Below, piece by piece: positions 1 through 7,875 of a DNA stretch of 64,000 bases. Made by a program: the position numbers and the translations under genes. A model generated the notes under the pieces. The model had not been told where the DNA came from and ran no database searches. It saw only the letters and a list, made by a program, of their open reading frames with translations. Every line of letters begins with the position of its first letter. The stretch's first letter is position 1. This DNA is from Acidobacteriaceae bacterium (GTDB lineage: Bacteria; Acidobacteriota; Terriglobia; Terriglobales; Acidobacteriaceae), in contig JANXUR010000077.1 in assembly GCA_025356095.1 (NCBI GenBank), positions 1 to 64,000 on the forward strand, written 5' to 3'.

Positions 1-235
1 ACTTCGAACAAGGGTAGTGCGACCGCGTTGCCGTTTGTGTCCATGATGGTGACGAACGGGGCGTTCATCATGTTGCTGGTGTTGGGGTTAGATATGACAA
101 TGCCCGTACTCTGCGCCAGCGCAGTGCTCGGCACCAAGCTATAGACGAACAAAGCTACCGCCGCAAGAGCAAGTGACGTTCCGCGTGTATGGGGGGGGGT
201 ACGCGTTGCAGTTGCCCATCGGACTTTCTCCTCAT
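1..235 (-). CDS. Secreted protein, 5' part, frame broken at a C9 tract (partial)
   Basis: Function not recognised. From position 191 down to the window edge one open frame reads as a classic signal peptide (hydrophobic core, then PSTALA with predicted cleavage before QSTG), followed by a Gly/Asn/Thr-rich mature start. That frame has no ATG or GTG of its own upstream. The two candidate starts, ATG at 235 (MRRKSDGQLQ, a good basic n-region) and ATG at 219 preceded by AGGAGA, both enter the run of nine C (199-191 on the minus strand) in the wrong frame and then stop. Ten C would join the first start to the signal peptide, and eight C the second. This could be a phase-variable tract, a disabled gene or a homopolymer sequencing error. 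The gene continues beyond the window, so mature domains cannot be seen. Confidence 0.5.
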
Positions 236-301
236 ACTCCTAACAAATTTGTGGAGATACCACACCCTAGGGTCGGTTGGCAGACGCTCTTGCTTGCAGC
301 T

Positions 302-350
302 ACGCAGCGCGTTCACGCAGTGCGTTCACGCAGTGCGTTTACGCAGCGCA
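302..350. repeat. 13-bp tandem repeat, about 3.7 units
   Basis: Units of the form ACGCAGYGCGTTY run head to tail at 302-314, 315-327 and 328-340, with a partial unit from 341. They lie in the 264-bp gap between the broken secreted gene and the small Cys protein, upstream of the former. Nothing else is recognisable in positions 236-499. Confidence 0.8.
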
Positions 351-499
351 CCAACAACTTTATGCAGTGTGCGCCAGCAGCGAACTTATGTCAAGCGAAA
401 AGTTGCGACTACCGCAAGTGTAACTGGCTCTACCTCTTACACGTCGCAAGAGGGGAGCCACACGGCGTACGGTGCGGAGATAACCCTTGGGTGGGCGGA

Positions 500-763
500 C
501 TAGTTCGGCTTCCGCGGTATCACCTGGCTGTCCTTCAGGAAGAACTGGGCGGAACAGTAATCTGAACCGCAAATGACGGGGATCAAGCCAGAGACCTGCT
601 TGCGGGTGATGAGTCCGAGGGTGCAACAACGGGGGCAGGAGAGGACTGCCCAGAAGGGGTCTTCCGGCTCGCCGGTCTGGCCGGCATTTTCCAGAACGAA
701 GACTGCGCCCGGGCCCATTTGCTCGGGAATCCACTCGCTGATGACGTCAATGACTGCGACCAT
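500..763 (-). CDS. Small hypothetical protein with paired cysteines
   Basis: 87 residues. A good ribosome binding site (GGAGG, six bases before the ATG) supports this frame over the overlapping ones. The sequence has an acidic N-terminal third, then a core with C-P-R-C-C followed about 20 residues later by C-x4-C (VICGSDYC) and a hydrophobic AQFFL segment. This could be a small zinc ribbon, although the spacing is irregular and no family is named. There is no signal peptide, so it is probably cytoplasmic. It sits alone between thiS and the secreted-protein gene on the same strand. Confidence 0.6.
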   Translation of the reverse strand: MVAVIDVISEWIPEQMGPGAVFVLENAGQTGEPEDPFWAVLSCPRCCTLGLITRKQVSGLIPVICGSDYCSAQFFLKDSQVIPRKPN

Positions 764-966
764 CGCTGCCTCCGGCTGGTGCTGAATTGAACAGGCGGGC
801 TGGGACAGGCCGCCTGAACAGTTGCATCAATACTTAGGCAGTTTAGATTGTACAGTCGAGCAATAGCCTGTGAATAACTGTTAACTCTGTTGACAATGCT
901 GGTGCGGGCTGCGGGCGAGGGCGGGTTGAGGGCGCCCATCCCCACAAAAGAGAAGGGTTCGACCGG

Positions 967-1173
967 CTACTGTGAGCCGCCGCCGACGAAGTGGACAAGT
1001 TCGAGCTGGTCGCCGGGCTGAAGGGTAACTTCGGCCCAAGTGGTGCGAGGGGCGAGCTTGCGATTGCGCTCGATGGCGACCCGGTCAGGCTTCATGCCAA
1101 GAGAGTCCACCAGGTTGGCGAGGGTGAGGGTTTGCGGAATTTCGCGCGATTCGCCGTTTAGGGTGATGGTCAT
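967..1173 (-). CDS. thiS: ThiS sulfur carrier protein
   Basis: 68 residues with the beta-grasp ThiS fold pattern: MTITLNGE start, a central AIERN segment, then LQPGDQLELVHFVGGG. ThiS is adenylated and thiocarboxylated on its C-terminal glycine and gives sulfur to the thiazole of thiamin. The ATG at 1173 is preceded by GGAAG seven bases upstream, and a longer upstream extension of the frame looks non-coding. Oddly, the usual terminal Gly-Gly is followed by Ser-Gln, which would have to be removed, or function differently, before thiocarboxylation. No thiG or other thiamin gene is adjacent, and no TPP riboswitch motif was seen upstream. Confidence 0.85.
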   Translation of the reverse strand: MTITLNGESREIPQTLTLANLVDSLGMKPDRVAIERNRKLAPRTTWAEVTLQPGDQLELVHFVGGGSQ

Positions 1174-1336
1174 TGCAGTCTTCCTTCTGTTGCCATGAGA
1201 TGATTTTCGCCTGCGGGCCGCGACGAGGGCAAATCTGGCTAGACTAATTTCCGGTAAATTTAGCGTGACTTTTTCCTCCGAATGCCCAAAAGCGCACTCC
1301 GCTGAAGAAAACCCACAGGTGAATGGCCCCATGCGC

Positions 1337-1365
1337 TTGACACTAGGGGAGGCACCACCTAATCT
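1337..1365 (+). promoter_or_regulatory. Sigma-70-type promoter for the nuo operon
   Basis: Perfect -35 TTGACA (1337-1342), 17-bp spacer, -10 TAATCT (1360-1365). It lies 63 bp before the nuoA start, giving a predicted transcript start near 1372. It is the best promoter match in the window and fits constitutive expression of the long operon. Confidence 0.75.
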
Positions 1366-1427
1366 AAAACGTTCCCACAGAAGAGTGTTTTGACACACGC
1401 TAAGGGTGCAGGGTCTTCGTCTCAACT

Positions 1428-1826
1428 ATGCCTGAGAACTATTACATCCGCTACCTCCCGCTGGTGCTGCATCTAGTGGCCGCTCTGCTGATTGCGTTGC
1501 CGGTGTTGGTGCTGACGACGCTGATTGGCAGGCGCAAAAAGTTCGCCCAGAAGATGCAGGCCTACGAATGCGGCATTACGCCCACGGGTGACACGCGCGG
1601 GCGCTTTTCAGTGAAGTTTTATCTAGTTGGCATGCTGTTCATCCTGTTCGACGTGGAAGCCGTGTTCCTGTACCCGTGGGCCATCATTTTGAAGGAACTG
1701 AAGATGTTCGGGTTCTGGGAGATGCTGGTGTATATCGGGGTGGTGCTGGTGGGCTTCTTCTACATTGTGAAAAAAGGTGCGATTGACTGGGGCGAGACCG
1801 CCCGGGTCAGCGTGGAGAACGTATAG
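1428..1826 (+). CDS. nuoA: NADH-quinone oxidoreductase subunit A
   Basis: 132 residues with three membrane helices (about 8-32, 64-85 and 95-115) and the family hallmarks YECGITP in the TM1-2 loop and FILFDVEAVFLYPWA in TM2. NuoA sits at the joint between the membrane arm and the quinone site of complex I. It is the first gene of the operon, and a weak ribosome site precedes the ATG. The gene normally next, nuoB, is missing: nuoC follows after two bases. Confidence 0.97.
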   Translation: MPENYYIRYLPLVLHLVAALLIALPVLVLTTLIGRRKKFAQKMQAYECGITPTGDTRGRFSVKFYLVGMLFILFDVEAVFLYPWAIILKELKMFGFWEMLVYIGVVLVGFFYIVKKGAIDWGETARVSVENV

Positions 1827-1828
1827 CG

Positions 1829-2326
1829 ATGGGGCTGGAACCGGCAATCACTGATATGGAAGAGTTGAAGAGCGACCCAGCGCTGGCGTGTCTGCTGAGC
1901 TGGAACGCTGCGGCCGTGGAAGGTGCGAAGCAAGATCGCGGGCAACTTACGATTTATGTGCAGCGCGAGCAGATTCGCGAAGCCTGCGCGATTTTGCGGG
2001 ACAATCCGGCGTGCCGGTTTGAAGGATTGATGGACGTAACCTGCGTGGACTGGTATCCGCAGGAACCGCGGTTCGAAGTGGTGTACCAACTGCTTTCGTA
2101 CACCAAGAAAGCACGCATCCGCTTGAAGGTAAAGCTGAATGGCGATGATGCGGCGCTGGAATCGGTGACCTCGGTGTGGCTGGCGGCGAACTTTTACGAG
2201 CGCGAAGTGGCGGATTTGTTTGGGATTCACTTCGCGGGGCACCCGAATCCGCTGCGAATTTTGATGCCGGAAGATTGGGAAGGCCATCCGTTGCGCAAGG
2301 ACTATCCAGTAGAGGGGTACCGCTAG
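1829..2326 (+). CDS. nuoC: NADH-quinone oxidoreductase subunit C
   Basis: 165 residues, the usual size for a separate 30-kDa subunit. It has the diagnostic C-terminal block: ANFYEREVADLFGIHF, then HPNPLRILMPEDWEGHPLRKDYP. It is a soluble peripheral-arm subunit that packs against NuoD near the quinone cavity. It starts two bases after the nuoA stop, and nuoD begins two bases after its own stop, so translation is probably coupled. Confidence 0.97.
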   Translation: MGLEPAITDMEELKSDPALACLLSWNAAAVEGAKQDRGQLTIYVQREQIREACAILRDNPACRFEGLMDVTCVDWYPQEPRFEVVYQLLSYTKKARIRLKVKLNGDDAALESVTSVWLAANFYEREVADLFGIHFAGHPNPLRILMPEDWEGHPLRKDYPVEGYR

Positions 2327-2328
2327 AG

Positions 2329-3534
2329 ATGGCTCACATGTCGCCGACGCCCGTACTTGAACCCGGCCAGAATCACACGATGATTCTGAACATGGGGCCG
2401 CAGCACCCTTCCACACACGGGGTTTTGCGCCTGTTGCTGGAGATTGATGGCGAGACTGTGGTGCGTATTTTGCCGGATATCGGTTATTTGCACACGGGCA
2501 TTGAGAAAACCTGCGAAGCAAAGTTCTACCAGCAGGTAGTTCCGATGACGGATCGCATTGACTACTTGTGCCCGCTGGTGAACAACCTTGCTTATGCACT
2601 GCCCGTAGAAAAGCTGCTCGGGTTGGAGATTCCACCGAAGGCACAATGGGTACGGGTTCTGCTGGCTGAACTGACGCGCATCAATTCGCATCTGGTTTGG
2701 CTGGGGACACATGCCCTTGATCTGGGCGCGATGTCGGTCTTTCTGTATTGCTTCCGTGAACGCGAAGACGTGCTGCGGCTGTTCGAAATGGTGGCGGGAC
2801 AGCGCATGATGACCAGCTACTTCCGCATTGGCGGACTAGCGTTGGAGCCTCCGATTGGCTGGTTCGACCGGGTGCGCGAGTTTGCCAACCGCTTTGACGG
2901 CAACGTTGATGAGTACGAAAACTTACTGACTGAGAATCCTATTTTCAAGATGCGAACCAAGGGCGTGGCATACATTAGCCCGGAGGATGCAGTGGCCATT
3001 GGCGGTACCGGGCCGACGCTACGCGCTTCTGGAGTGGATTTTGACAATCGCCGCGACTTCCCTTACTCAGGCTACGAAAACTTCCATTTTGAAGTGCCAA
3101 TTTCTACGGAAGGTGATGTGTACGCGCGATATCAGGTACGGGTGAAGGAACTGCGCGAATCGAACCGAATTGTGAAGCAGGCGCTGGATGGAATGCCCGA
3201 AGGGCCGATCAAAGCGGCGGCGCCGAAAGTGGTTCTGCCCGACCGCGAAAACATGAAGACGCAGATGGAGTCGCTCATCTACCACTTCAAGATCATCACG
3301 GAGGGCTTCACGGTTCCGGCGGGCGAGGTCTATGTGCCGGTGGAGTCGCCCCGCGGCGAGATGGGCTACTACGTGGTGAGTGATGGCACGGCCAAGCCTT
3401 ACCGTGTGCACATGCGGACACCTTCTTTCGCGAATCTGCAATTGTTGGAGAAGATGACCGTAGGTCGGCTGATTGCCGACGTGGTTGCGGCCATTGGCAG
3501 CATTGACATTGTGCTAGGAGAAATTGACCGGTGA
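2329..3534 (+). CDS. nuoD: NADH-quinone oxidoreductase subunit D
   Basis: 401 residues. The N-terminal NMGPQHPSTHGVLR loop forms part of the quinone pocket, YLHTGIEK follows, and the C-terminal block ends DIVLGEIDR as is typical of the 49-kDa subunit. The start chosen is the ATG two bases past nuoC. The frame extends further upstream inside nuoC, but that portion is an out-of-frame reading of NuoC. It ends by overlapping the GTG start of nuoE. Confidence 0.97.
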   Translation: MAHMSPTPVLEPGQNHTMILNMGPQHPSTHGVLRLLLEIDGETVVRILPDIGYLHTGIEKTCEAKFYQQVVPMTDRIDYLCPLVNNLAYALPVEKLLGLEIPPKAQWVRVLLAELTRINSHLVWLGTHALDLGAMSVFLYCFREREDVLRLFEMVAGQRMMTSYFRIGGLALEPPIGWFDRVREFANRFDGNVDEYENLLTENPIFKMRTKGVAYISPEDAVAIGGTGPTLRASGVDFDNRRDFPYSGYENFHFEVPISTEGDVYARYQVRVKELRESNRIVKQALDGMPEGPIKAAAPKVVLPDRENMKTQMESLIYHFKIITEGFTVPAGEVYVPVESPRGEMGYYVVSDGTAKPYRVHMRTPSFANLQLLEKMTVGRLIADVVAAIGSIDIVLGEIDR

Positions 3535-4004
3535 GATTTTCTGACGCGTTTGAAGCGCGCTTTACCGAGATGCTGACGCACTATCCCACCAAACGCTCGG
3601 TGCTGGTGCCTACCCTGCTGTTTGCGCAGGATGAAGTCGGATACGTGAGTGAAGATGTGATCGCGGAGTTGGCAACGCGTTTAGAACTGACCACGCTCGA
3701 TGTGCGCAACGTGATGAGCTACTACTCGATGCTGGTAACCAAGCCGCGTGGCAAGTACAACGTGCAGGTCTGCACCAACATCGCGTGCACGCTCAAGGGT
3801 GGGGACGAGTTGCTTTCGCATTGCGCCAAGCGGTTGGGCATCGGACATAAAGGCACTACGGCCGATGGCCAATTTTCGCTGGAAGAAGTGGAATGCATTG
3901 GGGCATGTTCGTGGGCTCCGGCGATTCAGGTGAACTACGACTTCCACGAAAATCTAGATGTGCCGAAGATGGATGCGGTGCTGGATGGTTACGCGAAGAA
4001 ATAG
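3531..4004 (+). CDS. nuoE: NADH-quinone oxidoreductase subunit E
   Basis: 157 residues, a thioredoxin-like 2Fe-2S subunit (cluster N1a). The four ligands are visible as C81, C86, C122 and C126 (CTNIAC and ECIGAC). It starts at GTG, overlapping the nuoD stop (GTGA), a sign of translational coupling. It partners NuoF in the NADH dehydrogenase module. A 79-bp spacer follows, holding an element that recurs before nuoH. Confidence 0.96.
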   Translation: MRFSDAFEARFTEMLTHYPTKRSVLVPTLLFAQDEVGYVSEDVIAELATRLELTTLDVRNVMSYYSMLVTKPRGKYNVQVCTNIACTLKGGDELLSHCAKRLGIGHKGTTADGQFSLEEVECIGACSWAPAIQVNYDFHENLDVPKMDAVLDGYAKK

Positions 4005-4054
4005 ACGGCAGCGGTCAGCCGAACGTGGTTCGTAGAGCATGATGAAACAGGTGT

Positions 4055-4080
4055 AGCAACACAAGTCTTAGTAGCGGAGC
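4055..4080 (+). repeat. Spacer element, copy 1 (nuoE-nuoF gap)
   Basis: The segment beginning AGCAACACAAGTCT resembles the segment at 7836-7860 in the nuoG-nuoH gap (AGCAACACGAGTCT). About 20 of 26 bases agree by eye. Both copies end just before a ribosome binding site. Function unknown. Confidence 0.4.
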
Positions 4081-4083
4081 AGC

Positions 4084-5412
4084 ATGGCGGATTTGGTGTC
4101 CCATCCCGATGAGGTTAAGGTAGTCTCCCGGCGATTTGGTCTGGGAGCGGCGAACCTTGACCGCTACCTCGAGCTCGACGGCTACAAGGCGGTGCAGAAA
4201 GCACTGGCCATGCAGTCTGCCGACATTATCGAAGAGGTAAAGAAGTCTAATTTGCGCGGTCGCGGCGGCGCAGGCTTCCCCACAGGGTTGAAGTGGAGCT
4301 TCGTGCCGAAAGAATCGGCCAAGCCGAAGTACGTTCTGTGCAATGGCGACGAAAGCGAGCCGGGGACCTGCAAGGATCGCTTGATTTTTGAGCACGATCC
4401 GCACGCGGTGATTGAAGGTGCGGTGATTGCCGGCCTCGCGGTGGGCGCGCGCAAGGCTTACATCTATGTGCGCGGTGAATATCGCTACCTTTCCCTGATT
4501 ATGCAGAAGGCCATTGCCGATGCGTATGGGCGCGGCTTTCTGGGCAAGAACATATTTGGCTCGGGAATAGACTTCGACGTTTTCTGGCACGGCGGTGCGG
4601 GCGCGTACGAAGTGGGAGAAGAGTCGGCGCTCATGGAATCGCTGGAAGGCAAACGCGGCATTCCGCGCATCCGGCCTCCCTTCCCTGCGGTGGTGGGATT
4701 GTGGGGCGGGCCGACGGTTATTAACAACGTGGAGACTCTGGCTTCAGTGCCGCACATCATGCTCGGAGGCGGCGAGTGGTTCGCAAACCTGGGCACACCG
4801 CGTAACGGGGGCACGCGCTTGTTTTGCCTCTCTGGCCACATGAACCGTTGTGGGGTGTATGAACTGCCTTTGGGCTACAACCTGAAGAAGATGATTTATG
4901 AAGTGGGCGGCGGCATCACAGGCGGACGGAGTTTGAAGGCAGTGGTTCCGGGTGGGTCTTCCACCCCCCTCTTCCGCGCCGATGAGATTGACGTTGCGAT
5001 GGACTTCGACTCGGTTGCCAAAGCAGGTTCGATGCTGGGCTCCGGCGGTGTAACCGCCATTGATGACCAGACTTGTATGGTGAAGTTTGCGCTGCGGATC
5101 ATCAAGTTCTACCAGCATGAGAGTTGCGGATGGTGCATTCCTTGCCGCGAGGGAACCGATTGGATCAAGAAGTCGCTGACACGCTTCCATGCGGGCGGCG
5201 GGTTGCGCAAAGACATTGACGACGTGAAGTATCTGGCGCAGAACATGCTGGGACGCACGTTTTGTCCGTTGGGCGACGCGGCGGCGATGCCCATCATCTC
5301 GATTGTGGACAAGTTCCGCGACGAGTTTGAGGCGCATCTGGAAGGTCGCCCTTGTCCTCATGCTAAAGAGGGCGATGCCGCGAACGCTTTGTTACCAATG
5401 CTGGCGCATTAA
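4084..5412 (+). CDS. nuoF: NADH-quinone oxidoreductase subunit F (NADH/FMN site)
   Basis: 442 residues. The FMN/NADH-binding glycine loop GRGGAGFPTGLKW is at 59-71 and the NADH site segment CNGDESEPGTCKD near 86-98. Cluster N3 ligands are C348, C351, C354 and C394 (SCGWCIPC and FCPLGD). It oxidises NADH and passes electrons to the Fe-S chain. GGAG in the spacer provides the ribosome site. All key residues are present. Confidence 0.97.
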   Translation: MADLVSHPDEVKVVSRRFGLGAANLDRYLELDGYKAVQKALAMQSADIIEEVKKSNLRGRGGAGFPTGLKWSFVPKESAKPKYVLCNGDESEPGTCKDRLIFEHDPHAVIEGAVIAGLAVGARKAYIYVRGEYRYLSLIMQKAIADAYGRGFLGKNIFGSGIDFDVFWHGGAGAYEVGEESALMESLEGKRGIPRIRPPFPAVVGLWGGPTVINNVETLASVPHIMLGGGEWFANLGTPRNGGTRLFCLSGHMNRCGVYELPLGYNLKKMIYEVGGGITGGRSLKAVVPGGSSTPLFRADEIDVAMDFDSVAKAGSMLGSGGVTAIDDQTCMVKFALRIIKFYQHESCGWCIPCREGTDWIKKSLTRFHAGGGLRKDIDDVKYLAQNMLGRTFCPLGDAAAMPIISIVDKFRDEFEAHLEGRPCPHAKEGDAANALLPMLAH

Positions 5413-5449
5413 GAACAGTTTCAAGTTTCGGGTTTTGTAACGTAGAGCG

Positions 5450-7795
5450 ATGGGTACGAGGGGATTCGGATTCGGCATGGCTGACGCGAACATCACAGTA
5501 GACGGCAAAAAGATCACCGCTCCGGCGGGGTCGTTGCTGATTGACGCCTGCAAGAACGCGGGCATCGAGATTCCCTCTTTTTGCTATTACCCCAACTTGT
5601 CATTGCAGGGTGCCTGCCGCATGTGTGTGGTACGAGTGGACGCGCCGAAGATGCCCAAGCTGCAGACTGCGTGCACCACGACGATCAGCGATGGCATGGT
5701 GGTGACCACCGACAGCGAGGAAGTGAAGCAGTCGCGCAAGGCGGTGGTGGAGATTTTGCTGGGAAACCATCCGCTGGATTGCCCGGTCTGTGACGCGGGC
5801 GGGCAGTGCGAGTTGCAGGACATGACGTTCACGTACGGAGCGTCGGAGTCTCGTTACGTTGAGCCGAAAAATCACAAGCAAGAGCAGCAGTGGTCGCCGG
5901 TAGTGTTTTTTGACAGCCCGCGCTGCATCCTTTGTTATCGCTGCGTGCGGGTTTGCAATGAGGCGATGGACGTAGCCGCGCTGGGCGTGGAAAACCGGGG
6001 CGTGAGTTCACTGATCGTGCCCAACGGCGGCGACCATTTGGACTGCGAAGAGTGCGGCATGTGCATTGACATCTGCCCGGTAGGCGCGCTGACTTCAGGA
6101 TCCTATCGCTACAAAACGCGCCCGTGGGAGATGAATCACGTCTCCACCATTTGCACCCATTGCGGCGATGGCTGCAAGACGACGCTGGGGGTACGCTCGT
6201 CCGAAGCAGGCATGGAGATTTTGCGCGGCGACAACCGCGACAAGAGCGGCATTAATGATGACTTCCTTTGCATCAAGGGCCGGTATGCGTTTGACTTCGC
6301 GAATCGCGAAGATCGCTTGCGGCAACCGCTGGTTCGCAAGAATGGTGTACTGACTGCTGTGACTTGGGAAGAAGCGGTCACTGCGGTCGGCGATAAGTTC
6401 GCGGAGGTAAAGCAGAGTGGTGGTGTATTTGGTGTGATTGGCTCACCGCGTTCGACGAACGAAGAAGCCTACCTGTTGCAGAAGTTCGCCCGCAGCACGC
6501 TGGGTACGAACAACATTGACCATCAGCGCACGGCGGACTTCCCTGCCTTTGTGAGCGCGCTTGCAGGCAAGCCCGAGATGGCGGGCTCGATGCGTGATGC
6601 TTACATGGTTCCGGCGATTCTACTTCTTGGCGGCGACGCCACGGATGAGCATCCGCTGCTGGCGTATCAAGTGCGTAACAACGTTCGCCTGCATAGCGCC
6701 AAGCTTTATGTAGTGAATTCGCAAGAAATTAAGCTGAAGCGGCAGGCGGCAGAATTCGCGCAGATTCCCGCTGGAACGGAAAGCGGCGTTGCCGCCTTTC
6801 TTGCGGGGGATGATTCGGCGGTTGCCGCGATTGCAACGGCCATCACGTCAGCGGATGCCTGGAGGGCATTGCGGGAGACGCTGCGCTCGGCGCAGAATCT
6901 GCTGATTGCGTTCAGTTCTGATTTGCAGGGTGACGGCATCGCAAACATCGCCAAGTTTGCCGGGAGCGTCAGCGGAGCCAAGGTGATCTGTTTGGCTGAC
7001 TACGCCAATTCGCGGGGAGTGGCAGACATGGGGCTATACCCTGACCTGCTACCGGGCTATGCGTCCGCGGCCAAGGCTGGACTGGATCTTGCTGGGATGA
7101 GTGCGGCAGCGCAGCAAGGCAAGCTGGGCGCGCTCCTCGTCGTGGGAGCGAATCCAGTGTATGACCTTGGTTTTGCGGCCGACTCCTTGAACAACACTTT
7201 CGTGGTGGTGCAGGATATGTTTCTGACCGAGACGGCGGCCATTGCGGACGTGGTTCTGCCTTCGGCGAGCGCTTACGAAACCAGCGGCACTTTCACCAAC
7301 ACTTCTGGTGACTTGCAACTGGTAAAGAAGGCTGGCGACCTGCATGGGACCAAGCCGGACTTTGAGATTATTGTGCGTATCGCCAGTGCCATGGGTGTGG
7401 ATGTCTCGACGCTCGTCCCCTTGGGCGCGGGCACCACGGCGGACATGGGCCAATCACGCGGTGCACAATCGGGCGAAGCAGACCGTAGCGCGGTGTATTT
7501 GCAAAAGCAAGGTCTAGAAGCCCGCGTCAGTCCGTTTGACGCAGCGGCACTGTTCGATGAGATTCAGCGACTGGTGCCGGGGTACGACGTTTCGCGGATG
7601 AACCTGATGGCGGGGAACGACGTACGCACTACGACTGCGGGCAAAGCTGCGGCGCTGCCAGCGAGCCGTGGGGAAAGCCTGCGTCCCGCGCATGACACAC
7701 TGTTCTCCTCGGGGTCGCTTGGCCGCTACTCGAGAGTGTTGAATTCGGTGGCGGAAAACAGAGATAGCAAGCTGGTGGAAGTCGCGGCGGACTAA
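5450..7795 (+). CDS. nuoG: NADH-quinone oxidoreductase subunit G
   Basis: 781 residues. Numbered from the first ATG, the iron-sulfur ligands are complete: 2Fe-2S N1b at C45/C56/C59/C75; N5 at H107/C111/C114/C120; 4Fe-4S sets at C159/162/165/169 and C199/202/205/209; and the extra N7 site C235/C238/C242/C274, found only in some bacteria. A molybdopterin-oxidoreductase-like domain follows, with GANPVYDLG and the VLPSASAYETSGTFTNTSGD block near the C-terminus. A second ATG at 5477 (MADANITVDG) matches typical NuoG starts better and may be the true one. Confidence 0.96.
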   Translation: MGTRGFGFGMADANITVDGKKITAPAGSLLIDACKNAGIEIPSFCYYPNLSLQGACRMCVVRVDAPKMPKLQTACTTTISDGMVVTTDSEEVKQSRKAVVEILLGNHPLDCPVCDAGGQCELQDMTFTYGASESRYVEPKNHKQEQQWSPVVFFDSPRCILCYRCVRVCNEAMDVAALGVENRGVSSLIVPNGGDHLDCEECGMCIDICPVGALTSGSYRYKTRPWEMNHVSTICTHCGDGCKTTLGVRSSEAGMEILRGDNRDKSGINDDFLCIKGRYAFDFANREDRLRQPLVRKNGVLTAVTWEEAVTAVGDKFAEVKQSGGVFGVIGSPRSTNEEAYLLQKFARSTLGTNNIDHQRTADFPAFVSALAGKPEMAGSMRDAYMVPAILLLGGDATDEHPLLAYQVRNNVRLHSAKLYVVNSQEIKLKRQAAEFAQIPAGTESGVAAFLAGDDSAVAAIATAITSADAWRALRETLRSAQNLLIAFSSDLQGDGIANIAKFAGSVSGAKVICLADYANSRGVADMGLYPDLLPGYASAAKAGLDLAGMSAAAQQGKLGALLVVGANPVYDLGFAADSLNNTFVVVQDMFLTETAAIADVVLPSASAYETSGTFTNTSGDLQLVKKAGDLHGTKPDFEIIVRIASAMGVDVSTLVPLGAGTTADMGQSRGAQSGEADRSAVYLQKQGLEARVSPFDAAALFDEIQRLVPGYDVSRMNLMAGNDVRTTTAGKAAALPASRGESLRPAHDTLFSSGSLGRYSRVLNSVAENRDSKLVEVAAD

Positions 7796-7835
7796 CAACC
7801 GCCTAAGAGTTTAATTTTCAGGCAATGGCAGTGCA

Positions 7836-7860
7836 AGCAACACGAGTCTGACTACGGAAG
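7836..7860 (+). repeat. Spacer element, copy 2 (nuoG-nuoH gap)
   Basis: Similar to 4055-4080 and in the equivalent place before a ribosome site. It may be a duplicated leader or an mRNA-processing element; this is inference only. Confidence 0.4.
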
Positions 7861-7875
7861 CGACAGGAAAAGACC

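Noticed and set aside
302-350. CRISPR array
   Set aside because: Units are 13 bp with no spacers; this is a simple tandem repeat. No cas genes are in the window.
1174-1427. TPP riboswitch upstream of thiS
   Set aside because: The conserved CUGAGA and GGAUAAU-like segments are not present on the minus strand.
1760-2644. A 294-codon minus-strand open frame across nuoA, nuoC and nuoD
   Set aside because: Arg/Gln-rich, unlike real proteins; a GC-driven shadow of three certain genes.
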